64,000 bases of DNA, from NCBI GenBank assembly GCA_029990175.1, contig JARKIP010000065.1:7630501-7694500 (forward strand). Direction: 5' to 3'. The stretch comes from Petunia secreta. Taxonomy: Eukaryota; Streptophyta; Magnoliopsida; Solanales; Solanaceae. The stretch's first letter is position 1, and each line of letters opens with the position of its first letter. The notes beneath the pieces are model-generated. The model had not been told where the DNA came from. It saw nothing but the letters and a program-made list of their open reading frames with translations, and made no database searches. Positions 11,822 to 22,635 of the stretch are shown here, piece by piece. A program made the position numbers and the translations under genes.

Positions 11822-11826
11822 CACTC

Positions 11827-12715
11827 CGAAGTCCACTCGAAGGTGTTATTCTTCCTTAAGACTGAGAAGAATTTGTGATATCGCTCTGATGACCTCAAGA
11901 TGAATCTACTCAAGGCAGCGACTCGGCCAATCAAGCGATGGACTTCTTTTACCCCGGTTAGCTCATCGGGGATTTCTTCAATTGCTCTAATATTTTCTAG
12001 GTTAGCCTCGATTCCTCGTTCAGAGACTATGAATCCCAAATATTTTCCTGAACCTACACCGAAGGCACACTTCTTGGGGTTCAACTTCATGTTGTACTGC
12101 CTTAAAACAGCAAAGGCTTCCCTTAAATGGCTTAAGTGGTCCTCCATTCGAACAGATTTGATTAGCATGTCATCTATATACACTTCTATAGACTTCCCAA
12201 TGTAATCTTTGAACATACGACACACTAGTCGTTGATATATTACCCCTGCATTCTTGAGCCTGAAGGGCATCACCTTGTAACAAAAGGTAAGCTCGATCTG
12301 TCATGAACAAAGTCTTTTCTTCATCCTTCGGATCCATAAGAATCTGGTTGTACCCCGAATCGGCGCCTAAAAAGGTCAACAGTTTGTGTCCAGCCGTGGA
12401 GTCTATTAACCTATCTATTTGGGGCAGAGGATAAGAATCCTTGGGGAAATCCTTGTTCAAATCCGATTAATCCACGTACATTCTCCATTTACCATTCTTT
12501 TTGGGCACGACTACAACATTAGTCAACCATTCTGGGTAGTTAACTTCTCTTATGAAGCCATTTTCCTGTAGTTTCATTATTTCATCTTCAATTGCTTTTA
12601 TTTTGACACCGGCGTGCGGCCTCTTCTTCTGCTTCACCGGGGTGAAGCGTGGATCTATATTCAGCCTATGAGTCATGATCTCCGAATTGATGCCGACCAT
12701 GTCTGAGTGGGACCA
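11827..12715 (-). pseudogene. G1 reverse transcriptase, decayed
   Basis: Minus-strand translation gives the Ty3/gypsy RT order: PVKQKKRPHAGVKIKAIEDE, LTNVVVVPKKNGKWRMYVD, PLPQIDRLIDSTAGHKLLTF, and the catalytic box VYIDDMLIKS (near 12180), followed by KKCAFGVGSGKYLGFIVSERG and the connection toward RNase H (LRKNNTFEWTSEC). The catalytic Asp pair is kept, but a stop follows MYVD and there is a frame change near 12280, so no full enzyme is made. The 3' end stops at the element A duplication CACTC (11822-11826). Confidence 0.9.
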
Positions 12716-12973
12716 AGCAAAGCAATCATCATTGGACTTCTAAACCTCTATTACAGCTTTTTTCGACTCCGGATCCAACTCCGAGCCGACAAACACTTTC
12801 CTTTCTGGGAAATCTTTCGACAACATGAAAGACTCCAGCTCTTCAATGGTAGAATCCTCGGCTTTTTGCTTCCGAGGTTCTTGGATACACACCGGGATCT
12901 TTTCAATTTCTCCTCGGGGGTCGATTTTAGAATGCGACTCCCCCTCTTTGTTAGATGCCGGTTATGTTGATTG

Positions 12974-13590
12974 CTATTTCTTTGGTCCGGTCGGGACAAC
13001 TCCACCCTTTAAAGCAACCGAATAGCACTCTCTCGCTACTCGTTGCTTTCCCTTAATCGAACTAATTCTCCATGGAGTAGGGAATTTGATGACTTGGTGG
13101 AGGATAGATGGGACAGCTTCCATAGAGTGGATCCATGGTCTTCCGAGGATTACGTTGTATGCCATATCCTCAGGGAAGACTTGGAATATTGTCTCCTTAA
13201 CAACTCCCTCAGCGTATGTATTGAGCATTATCTTGCCCAAAATTTTCTCAGTGGTGTTATTAAAGCCAGTTAATATGGTTGCCTTCGGAATGATCTGGTC
13301 CTTCAAACACATTTTCTTAACAGCCCGTAGCTGATTATATTAACAGAGCTACCGGGGTCGATCAAGACTCGTTTGATATCTGAATTGTTGATCCTCAACA
13401 TGATGACTAAGGCGTCATGATGGGGAAACATCATCCCATCACATTCATCATCATCAAACACGATCTCTTTACCCGAACCTCTTATACAGGTTCTTTTCTC
13501 CATTGTAATTGACAACTTGGCAAACTTTTTAACGGCTGCAAAGTTCACACCATTCACTTCTGATCCTCCAGCGATCATATTTACGATTCT
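12974..13590 (-). pseudogene. G1 aspartic protease, decayed
   Basis: Shows FDDDECDGMMFPHHDALVI, then the active-site block VLIDPGSSVNII (Asp followed by Pro-Gly instead of Thr/Ser-Gly, a form I associate with this Tat subgroup), and after a frame change NVILGRPWIHSMEAVPSILH, the flap-distal segment typical of retroviral-like proteases. It would cut the Gag-Pol precursor. The change of frame near 13310 breaks it. Confidence 0.85.
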
Positions 13591-15235
13591 TTCAGGGGGT
13601 GGTGCCTTCGGTGGCTGGCCATCACCTCTATTGCATAGTTCTCTTTCCCTTTGTCAGTGAGGAATTCTGCCAACAAACCCTTTTTCAACATATGCACCAC
13701 TTCGAGGCGCAGAGCTTTGCAATCCTCGGTGCGATGGCCATAATCCGCATGAAATTTGCAAGGTAGATTTTGGTCCCTTTTCTTTGGGGCTGTCCTCATA
13801 TCCTTTGGTGCCCTTACTCCAGCCATCCCCTTTATGGCATTTACCAGCTCCGTGGTCGACACATTAAAGTTGTAATCTGGGATCCGAGGTTGTTCCCAAT
13901 TTTTAGAGACTAGAGCTGGCCCCGAGGTGTTTCTTTGGTTTGTGTTCGGGCGAACCTTCCCACCGAGTCATTGGCTCACATACTGATTCCCAAGCCTTTG
14001 GCTGACATGCTGCTTCGAGGAAGTGTATGGTTCGTATCGACCCCTTGAACTTCCTCGCGGTGCCTCGGGGTGATACGAGGACTCAAATCGATTCCTATAA
14101 TTAGAACTTCGACCAACAACCTTCCATTCAGCTTCTTCCAATCTTATTTTGGTATATGCTCTATTATGCAAGTCATCACATGTCAAGGTCTGGTATTTTT
14201 GGAGCTCCTTCCTCAATTTTGTGGCAGCCTCGGAGTTTAGAACATTGATATTCTTTTTGACTGCCATGATGGCCAAAGTGTCATCCATAGCAGGTAACTC
14301 TATCCATTCGGCATGAAATCGTTCCAGGAAATCTTTGATGGGTTCTGCAAGCCGTTGTTTGACTTCGAAAATGTTCTCCTTCCTCTGGAGGAATTTTTTG
14401 GGCTCCGGTATGAGTTTTGACGAATGCGTTGGCTAACTCATCGAAGCTGGAAATGGACCCCGAGGCCAAGCGCATGTACCAACGTAACGCCCTTCTCTCC
14501 AAAGATTCACCGAACTTCTTCAAAAACATTGATTCATTTTCTACTTCTGATAAGTCATTCCCTTTCACCATCACCATGAATTCGGTCACGTTCTCGATCG
14601 GGTCGGTGGTACTGTCGTACTTTTTTAGGAATTGAATTTTGAAGGTCTTATGTATGGGTGCTGGGGCGCCCTTGGGCTTATAGGGTAATTGCCTATATTT
14701 TTCTATATCGAGCATTTTTTGGATTTTCCTCACTCCGGGAACGTTTTCTAGCCGTTTCTCCATTCGAGCTTCAACTCGGGCTTCGATTTTTTTGCTCAAC
14801 TTTTTGAGGTCTACCGAGGAGCTAGTTTCAGCCACGTTGGGAACTGTTCTGAAGTGTGGCGTGGTACTAGGCATAGTGCCTGAGCCTCCAGATGTGGCCC
14901 CATTAGGAGGTCCCCTCTGTTGTCGCGCCCGTATGAACGAAAGTCGGGATGCCTCCACTTGGAGCCACGGGTGGAGTTCCATTTGGAGTAGAATTATACC
15001 TTGCCTCCAACGAGGCACGAAATTCAGAGTTAATAACTATCGGTTCGGCCTTCTGTGCTTGAAGGATTTGCAAATTTTGGATTATGAAGGCTTGAAAAGC
15101 ATCGTTGGACCCCGAAGAGGAAGGATCCGCTACTGGTGGTTTTATAGGTGCATTGGGGTTTGGGTTTGCGTGAACATTAGTACGTCCATCGGGAGTTGAC
15201 TGTTGTTCAATGGAATTTTCATCGTGGTTAACCAT
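13581..15235 (-). pseudogene. G1 gag, decayed
   Basis: Starts at 15235 next to the PBS (MVNHDENSIEQQ). The frame changes near 14910-15018 and again at 14285. The capsid-like region has LERRALRWYMRLASGSISSF and FDELANAFVKTHTGAQK (Retrotrans_gag pattern). The last part (13862-13581) carries CKFHADYGHRTEDCKALR, a Cys/His block with spacing unlike a CCHC knuckle but usual in Tat gag. Structural protein of the virus-like particle. Two frameshifts at least. Confidence 0.85.
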
Positions 15236-15307
15236 TTTGATGGATCAAAACGTAGGCACGAACAAACTGAACGTTTAACTTTGGAACAAAGCGTGACTGC
15301 TTATATT

Positions 15308-15324
15308 CCCACAGACGGCGCCAA
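15308..15324 (-). other. Primer-binding site of G1
   Basis: TTGGCGCCGTCTGTGGG on the minus strand, two bases from the 5' LTR. The start TGGCGCCG fits the 3' end of plant tRNA-Asp; the rest fits less well. Confidence 0.65.
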
Positions 15325-15326
15325 TT

Positions 15327-15882
15327 TGTATTGGCCTAAACAGATTTAGGACAACAAATCGAATTTGGATCAAGAATATAAGCAATGTTAAATATTAAAG
15401 TTGCGATAATAAGCAAAATCAAACGTAAATGATGAAGAAATAACAAAATTTCAATATATGAGATTGAGTACAAATTTTGCGGGAGTTTCTGTATATATTT
15501 CTGAATGAATACATTATGAAATAAGGAGCTATTTATTGGCCAATGAATACAAGAAGTTTGAGTCATGTTCTCCATGTTTCCCACTAGCCCATCCACACCT
15601 CAACTCCCCTGAAAGTGGAGTTAATGGGCCGAAATAAGGGGAGAGCACTCCACTGAAGATTGGTTTATCCACTGAGGCTCGAATCGTCGTCCTCGAAGAT
15701 GTGGACTTGTTATCTGATCGAGGTGATTCTTCACCTAGGTGCAATACGAAACTTCATCCTCGGTTGACAACTTTGGTGATTTCGTTGTTTACCCCGAATC
15801 ATAATTCACAAACATCCATTCGGCTCTCCTTGAGTCATGCAACTGTGGTGCCACGTACGCAAGCCTATTTTTACCCAATACA
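15327..15882 (-). repeat. 5' LTR of G1
   Basis: 556 bp, TGTATTGG...CCAATACA (8-bp inverted ends intact). It is the empty-site version of the MITE insertion seen in the partner LTR. Confidence 0.93.
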
Positions 15883-15887
15883 GTAGT
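15883..15887. repeat. Target-site duplication, right (GTAGT), of G1
   Basis: GTAGT directly follows the CCAATACA end of the right LTR; it matches 310-314. Confidence 0.9.
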
Positions 15888-17094
15888 ATCTCATAGTGAT
15901 AAAGAATATTAGTTGTTCACCGTAATATGACGCAAAACTCATTCTAAAATCTTGAGATTAAGTATGAGATTTGAGGTAAGTCTTAGATTAATTAAATTTA
16001 AAAATTATACTGTAAATAACTATATCGTTTCTTCAATTTCTTTCGTCAACTACTTAATTTGACCTGTTAAAATTTAACCCGCCAATTTTTTCACAACAAT
16101 TGAGCAAAGGAAAGGAGGCGTCACTCTGTACTTTCTGTATTTTCAAGCCCTTCATATTTAAGTTATACCCAAAATGAATGTTCAAATTAATGATCAGATA
16201 GATATTGGTCAAACACATAGTCTTCTTAGAAGTAACTTTATTTGAAAGAAAAAATTTTCCTTTGACCAACTCCTTTGCAAAATATTTATTTAAACAAATT
16301 GTATTTGATCAATTTTCTTTAAAAAACATTTAAAAAAAAAAAACTCTTTTGAGCGTCAAACTATCCTTAAAACAATAGTAAATTTTTCACTTTAAGGATG
16401 GGCAAAACGAATCAAGATGGCCATAATCTAATGCTCCATTATATTTTTTGTTTTTTTTTCAAGATGCTTATTCTAATTCATCCTAGTAAATTCTAATATT
16501 TCGCAAATGTACCATATTCCTACTTCCCATTTCTAATAATCCATACACATATAGGAGAATATTTAGGCAGAAGACCCTCGCAAGTCTTGATTAAAATAAA
16601 TGATTATGTCATTTCTTTCTTTTACTTATTTTTGGAGAAAGAAGATGCTGAGTGGATTTAAGTGGGGATAAAAGGGTGGTATTAGACTACCTAAAAACTT
16701 GTGGGGGTTAAACATAAAAAATTAATGTCAACTCATTTGAATTGAACAAACTACCAGGTAAAAGAAATATATAACGGGTTTTTCATCTCATTTAGTCGGG
16801 TCGATTGTCCTATGCATATATCATTTCCCTATTTCTCTCAATGGCCTCCTCTTTTCTCTGTCTCTTGCACCTACGAATTCTTAATTGTAGTGACGGTTCA
16901 GTATTCCAGTCATTTAAGGATTACATCAGTTGTAGTGGAACTACATTCATCAAGCGACTATAAACAGGTAAATCGATTTCGTTAGGATTTTTAGTTGAAA
17001 ATAGTTCCTTTTTTTGTGAAATTTGTACATGAAATGATTTTTCTTAGATTAATGGTGATTGTGCATATTTAGGCTATTTCATGTTGTGGTACAT
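15888..17094. other. AT-rich spacer, possible 5' region of the DUF1985 gene
   Basis: No ORF of note. Around 16840-16970 a pyrimidine-rich stretch followed by ACAG|GTAAAT looks like a 5' UTR exon with a splice donor for the plus-strand DUF1985 gene to the right, but element B interrupts it and this cannot be confirmed. Confidence 0.3.
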
Positions 17095-17905
17095 TGATAC
17101 GGGGTAAAATACGGAAGTGATAAAGTAAAGATAAAAGTGAGACGTGGCTCGAATGATTACCTAAGTAGCAACGAGGAACTATGTGTCGTTACACCTTGGG
17201 TGAAGGTCAAGGAACACCTACACTAAGCAACTATCCTTACGGGCACTCGACTCTCGCAATTAGAATGATCGAAAGAGGATTGAGGTTCAACTTAGATTCT
17301 TCCAATTGAAATCAAGCCAAAAATAACAAGGGTTCAAAAGAGCGTTGCTCATATGTATTCAATGTTCAAGACTCGGTAAATGAAATTAAAGCCCTAAGGG
17401 AGGCTTTTATAGTCTCCCTTTACACATAATGAAAGGTCCTAAATACCCCCCAAAGTAGGTTAAAACATTAAAGGCCATGTAGGGCTAGTATAGGAATTAC
17501 ACAAGAGTTTTAGCAAAATCTCGTCAACCTTAACACAAAGGTAGGCGGTCCGCCCACCCTAGTAGGCGGTCCACTCATTTTTAATCTTCTAAGGATGGCT
17601 CACGGAGTGGGCGGTCCGTCCATTTACAGAGGCGGTCCGCCCATTTGGAGATCTAGAGAGTTGCAAATTGAGTAGGCGGTCCGCCTCATCCTGGGACATG
17701 TGGAGGAAGCTAAAAATCATCTTGGGGCGCTCCTCATTGGTGCCTAGGCGGTCCTCCCTCAAAGGTTCTCAAGTGCATGATCTTCAAATCTCTTCCGGAG
17801 CTCCTATCTTCCACGCCTTTCTATACCACCAAGTGTAGGTAAGAATCTAGGATCTCTTTAGCTTGACTCCTAATGAATGGTCTTGTGGTAGTTTGCCCCG
17901 CATCA
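17095..17905 (-). repeat. 3' LTR of element B
   Basis: 811 bp. TATA-like box at 17404-17411 (minus). U3 hairpin units at about 17540-17760. Confidence 0.88.
17540..17760 (-). repeat. Hairpin cluster, U3 of element B
   Basis: About six units with sense core GAC: GGCGGTCCGCC is repeated, with variants GGCGGTCCACT, GGCGGTCCGTC and GGCGGTCCTCC. Spaced 15-60 bp. Confidence 0.85.
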
Positions 17906-19086
17906 TCCTCCCCTTCTTGAGAAGATTTCATCCTCGAAATCAAGGCATCATCCTCCACGGCATCATCACCTACATCACAAAGATTCAAGTCAGAAACATT
18001 GAATGTACTAGAAACATTGTACTCACTGGACAAATCAATCACGTATGCAGTGTTGTTGATCTTGGATAGCACTTGGAATGGTCCATCTCCTCGGGGTGCC
18101 AACTTCCCTTTCCTAAGGTTTGGGGACCTCTCTTCGCGGAAGTGCACCTACACCCAATCTCCTTTCTTGAGTTCCAACTTCTTCTTTCCCTTGTTCATCT
18201 TGGATGCCACCTTTGAATAGGCTTCTTCCAAGTTCTTCCTTGCCTTAGCATGGATCTCAAGCATAGCCTTAGCTCGTCTTTTACCTTCAAAACTAACAAC
18301 CATATCCTTTGGTAAGGGGGTTAGATCAAGTGGAATCAAAGGATTAAAGCCATAAACACACACAAATGGAGTCATGTCAATCATGCTATACAAAGTACGG
18401 TTATATTCAAACTCCATAAGAGGCAACTTTTCAACCCATGTCCCAGCCTTACCTCGGGTCATAGTTCTAAGGAGATCCTCCCAAAGTTCTGTTTACCACC
18501 TCGGTTTGCCCATCTGTTTGAGGGTTGTGGGACGTAGAGAACAACAACTTGGTTCCAAGAGCACCCCATATGAACCTCCAAATATGGCTAAGGAAATTAG
18601 AGTCCCTATCACTCACAATGGTTTGAGGCACACCATGCAACATTAACACATGATCAATGAACAAAGAAGCAACATATTGTGCATCATTACTCTTTTTGCA
18701 TGGAATGAAGTGTGCCATTTTGGAGAACCTATCCAAGACAGCATTAATGATATCATGTCCCTCCCCTAGACCGTAGTAATCCCATAACAAAATCCATAGA
18801 AATTTCCATCCACGGGCTAGTAGGAATAGGTAAGGGAGTATACAAACCATGAAGATTTGACTTGGACTTAGCATGCTTGCATTCTAGACAAGTATTACAT
18901 AACCGCTCAACTTGAAACCCCATCATAGGCCAATGGAATTGCTCCATGAGAATGGCCAAGGTTTTGTTCCCCCCAAAGTGACCCATCAACCCTCCACAAT
19001 GTGATTCATGCTCTAGCAATTCTCTCAATGAGGACTCGGCTATACAAACTATCCTATTTTTGAAAATGTCGCCATCAACCCATTGA
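17821..19086 (-). pseudogene. Integrase of CRM-like element B, 5'-truncated, with stops
   Basis: The minus-strand frame shows the HHCC zinc region (HESHCGGLMGHFGGNKTL ... LCNTCLECKHAKS), the catalytic core with MDFVMGLLRS, IVSDRDSNFLSHIW and HNPQTDGQTEVVNRTLG, and a C-terminus KLAPRGDGPFQVLSKINNTA. The final segment ISRMKSSQEGEDDAGQ runs across the polypurine tract and about 80 bases into the LTR before its stop, an arrangement reported for CRM chromoviruses. Frame changes occur near 18465 and 18150 and 18760. Would integrate cDNA of this family and could in principle have served A, C and E. Confidence 0.85.
17906..17918 (-). other. Polypurine tract of element B
   Basis: AAGAAGGGGAGGA on the minus strand, overlapping the integrase tail codons. 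Confidence 0.85.
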
Positions 19087-20930
19087 TAATTAAGATGATA
19101 ATGTTGATGTTGATGAAGATGCCAACGAGGGGGAATGGGGAAGGGATAAAGAGGAAGAGAATCCTGATGAAGAAGAGAATGAAGAGGAAGTGCTTCCTCT
19201 GGATAAGCTCACTATTCCAGAAAATGTGATTGATATTGATGTTCAAAGCTTTGGCTTTAGAACTTGGTTGTTTGCCTATGATTCTTTACTTGCAAAGATC
19301 TCAGTTATATCTTCAACTAACAAATTTTACGAGTTTAAGACAAAGTTGAGAGAGTTGAGGTTGTATAACATGTTCAAGAAATCAATTTTTGGTTATTTCT
19401 TGGATATGTCTGAAAATTGGTCGTTCACTGGCCAATTGGTCCATTCAGTGCTTTTAAGGACTATTAGATAGTCCAAGAAGAAGCATGAAATATGATTTTT
19501 TATTGATGGAAAGCCAGTATGTTTTGGCTTAAAAGAATTTTTTCTAATTACTGGTTTGAATTGTGGTGAAAAGATAAATGATAGAGTTAAGATGAAGTTT
19601 TGAAAAAAGGTGAAGGTTTTATGAAGAAGGTTGGTGCGAAGGGTGATGTAATGTCTGAAAGTCGGCTGGAATTGATGGAATAGTAGCAAGGAAAATAAGT
19701 TAAAGCTTGCATTATTGTGGTTCTTGCACACAATATTATGTGCCAATGATAAGCTAAAAAATATGGAGAAGGAGTGGATTAGGCTGGTTGATGGCCTAGA
19801 TTTCTTCACCAACTCCTTTGGGGAAGGGACTGCTATGACCTGATTGTTTAGTATCTTTACGACAAGATTGATTTTTCCAAAACATACCAACAGCATGTAA
19901 GGGAAAAATTGTTGGTTATGCCCTGTTTGTATTTCTATAGAGCTTTATCGTAAATATTGTTAAATGTTATCCAGTTTGTTAAGTATTATTTTGTTTTTTT
20001 TTTTTTTTGTATTTTGATTGTGACATTCATGGCAGGCCTGGATATATGAGCCAATCCCTCTAGTTGGCCGAACTGTTGGAAAGTCTGAAATATCTCCTTT
20101 GCCAATCCCAAGAATCCTCATATGGCATAAAACAAGGCGTGTTGGAGATGCTGATCCAGTGCAGCTAAGAAATACAAAGGTATAGGTGAAAATTTCCTTT
20201 CATGATGCAATTAGCTATTAAGGATGATGTTTGCTTATTATTCTTGTAATTTATGTAAATGGTACGTTTTACACCCTTTTTTAAATCTTTACTGTACAAG
20301 GGGTTGATAAGGGTTGCAACAGATATGTGGTTCCCCATCCTGATGAGGCAAGGGATGCTACATTGGATAAGATAAGGGCTCGATTGCAGGGGGTCACAAG
20401 CATAAGTTACATAGTTTATGCTTATGATGATGGTGAAGATGAAATGCATGACCAGTATGATGATGGTGAAAATGAAATGCAGCACCGGGATGTTGGTGGA
20501 CAAAAAGATGATGTTGAAGAGAATAGTAATGGGAGATAAATCTGCAGGTATTGTGGTGCAAGAAGAACCAAATTGGATTGTGTGTTGACTAGGTTGTTGG
20601 AAGTTCAACATGAGATTTGGCAGCTGATGAAAGAAAAAGAAAATCAAAGTCAACAAAGTTGATAAGGATGAAGATCTTCAAGATGAAGAAGGTTCTGAGG
20701 AGAAAAAAGAAATGTATGTACCTTAATTAGTGATATTTCCAAGTTATATTTAATAAATTTTGTGTTCATTCAAAGTGTATCTAAGTATTTTCATTATATT
20801 GTAGTGAATGTTGAAGTTGATGGAGAAAAAGAGAATGAAGAGAAAAATAAAAGAGATGTTGCTGGAGGAGAAGAAAAGAATGAAGTTCAAGTTGATGGAG
20901 AAGATGAAGAGAAAAATTAAAGAGATGTTG

Positions 20931-21678
20931 TGATATAATCCAAATTGGGCTTAGGTCCCAACCATCAAGAGCCAAGCTAAGAGGATGCGAGGATGCAAGG
21001 GCAAGAACTTAGGAGATGATTTGAAGGTCATGCATTTGAGCTCGATTGAAGGAAGGAAGCCCATCAGGGCCAGGCGGAGTGCCTAGCCTCAAGGCCAACC
21101 AAGCGGAGCGCCTGACCAAGAGGTAGAGCACGTCAACCAGAGGCTGCCTTGGCCAGTGGCTCAGCCAGGCAGACCACCCAAGACTAGGCCGAGCGCCTAC
21201 TATGCTGAGTTCCTAACTTTTTAGTGTAAACTTTCTATTTTGCCTTAAAGTGGACTTGTATGTTTTTACCCAACCCATGGGCATTTTATACATTTCACTA
21301 GGGGATAGGAAGACTTATAAATACCCCTTTTAGTCTTCCATTTCATTTGTTAACTTAGCTAGACATTGAATATAGAAATTGAGAGAGAACGAGAAAGGCC
21401 GAGACTTCGAGTTCGAAGCGGATCGCTTCGTGAATCTTGTACGACTTGGAACCTATGGAGATTCAACAACTAGTGTGAATTCCTTATAAGATTCGAGTTT
21501 TATTTCTCCCTTTTGGATAATTAAATTCATGTCTTGAATCGAATTATCCGTTCTTTCTTCTTGTTTCTTGACTTCCCAATCCTTGTTTCCCGATATCTTT
21601 ATTGATATCACGTATCTTACTTTATCGCTACCGCATTTTCATATCGTTATTTGCTTCCGCGTATTTTGCATTGCATCA
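20931..21678 (+). repeat. 5' LTR of element C
   Basis: 748 bp; TATAAATA at 21316-21323; hairpin units at 21065-21195, several decayed relative to the 3' LTR. Confidence 0.93.
21065..21195 (+). repeat. Hairpin cluster, U3 of element C (5' LTR)
   Basis: Units GGCGGAGTGCC, AGCGGAGCGCCTG, GGTAGAGCACG, GGCCGAGCGCC, with decay mostly at CG positions compared with 25788-25920. Confidence 0.8.
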
Positions 21679-21680
21679 GT

Positions 21681-21697
21681 TGGTATCAGAGCAACGC
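21681..21697 (+). other. Primer-binding site of element C
   Basis: TGGTATCAGAGCAACGC starting two bases after the LTR end; matches initiator tRNA-Met. Confidence 0.9.
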
Positions 21698-22635
21698 TTG
21701 GGTTATGTTCTTACAAACCCCCATTCCTTGTTCATCGTGTTAGTATCATTATTGTTGTGTTCTTGAAAAAGAAGAAAACAAAAAAAATTGAAAAAAGTTG
21801 AAAAGTTGAAAAAAATTAGTAGATCGGGTTAGATTAGAATCCCCAAGCGTTTAGAAGTATTGGGGTTTGTTCGATATTGTATTCCCGTTATTTTGATACC
21901 CATATTACGTGTTTTGGTGTTACGAATCACAAATTCGAAAATCAAATTCTCAAAATTTTGAAAACCATTAAAAGTACTTCAAACTTGAATCGAAGCGTAT
22001 TGTTGTTTGGGGTTGAAAAACTATTGGGGATTGGTTATAATAGTTGTATACACCTTTGGGTATTGTTGATTTTGTGTATCGGCTTGAAATCAATCGAAAA
22101 AGTTGGCCAAAAATCACCAAAACCCCTTCTTGGAGTCTGCTAAATCGCGTCCCAGGCGGAGCGCCTAAAGCTAGGCGGACCGCCCAACTTTTGGGCAGCA
22201 AATAAGCCAGGCGGAGCGCCTGCCATAACTGGGCGGAGCGCCTCCACCTCTGGGCGGAGCGCCCACCTCTGAAACGTGTCCAAATTGTTTCTGTTTCAAA
22301 GTTTTTGTGTTTCCGTTGCTTCCTAACTTCTTGGTTAGTGTTTCTAGGGTAATTTGCCTACTCAAAAGACAATAAATCTTGAGCGTATTAGGAAACTCGT
22401 GAGTACAGGAGATTAGAATTCAAAGAAGAGTCGTAAAACTTTCTTTGGCCTCAAGTGCGCACTTAAATAGTTGTCCATCCATTGAGTCCCATTAACTCTA
22501 TTCCAAACTTTTACTTGGACATACTAGTTGTAATCATCATGGTTTCTAAGTTGTTAAGGTCTCACCCTTGAGTATTCATATATTGAGTGATACACGTGAG
22601 TGAGTGACTTTTGTGAGGATTTTCTCTTGGTGTAG
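21698..22635 (+). other. Untranslated leader of element C
   Basis: No ORF. Contains the second hairpin cluster (22150-22275) and ends in a polypyrimidine-AG run (TTTTCTCTTGGTGTAG, near 22635) just before the first coding segment, like a splice acceptor. Confidence 0.6.
22150..22275 (+). repeat. Hairpin cluster, leader of element C
   Basis: Five units: AGGCGGAGCGCCTA, AGGCGGACCGCCCA, AGGCGGAGCGCCTG, GGGCGGAGCGCCTC, GGGCGGAGCGCCCA. These are the best-preserved copies in the window. Confidence 0.9.

Larger units (their letters stand above)
315..15882 (-). mobile_element. Complete Tat-lineage Ty3/gypsy LTR retrotransposon (G1)
   Basis: Two LTRs begin TGTATTGG and end CCAAGACA/CCAATACA, and the whole is bounded by the same 5-bp duplication GTAGT (310-314 and 15883-15887), so both ends are exact. 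The primer-binding site and gag lie next to the right LTR, so the element reads on the minus strand. Order on that strand: LTR, PBS, gag, protease, RT, RNase H, second RNase H, integrase, a 3.9-kb tail with an antisense gene, polypurine tract, LTR. The double RNase H plus an antisense gene before the 3' LTR is known for the Tat lineage (Retand/Tat-like). All sense genes carry stops or frameshifts. About 4.6 kb of its length is nested element A, and a 301-bp MITE lies in the 3' LTR. Confidence 0.93.
17095..19086 (-). mobile_element. Truncated CRM-like element B (3' LTR plus integrase)
   Basis: LTR TGATACGGGG...CCGCATCA (17095-17905), polypurine tract and the integrase gene are present; everything 5' of the integrase zinc region and the other LTR are gone, with the break near 19086 at the edge of the DUF1985 gene. 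Same family as A, C, D, E by LTR start, PPT and hairpin units. No second target duplication is visible because the right end is lost. Confidence 0.85.
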
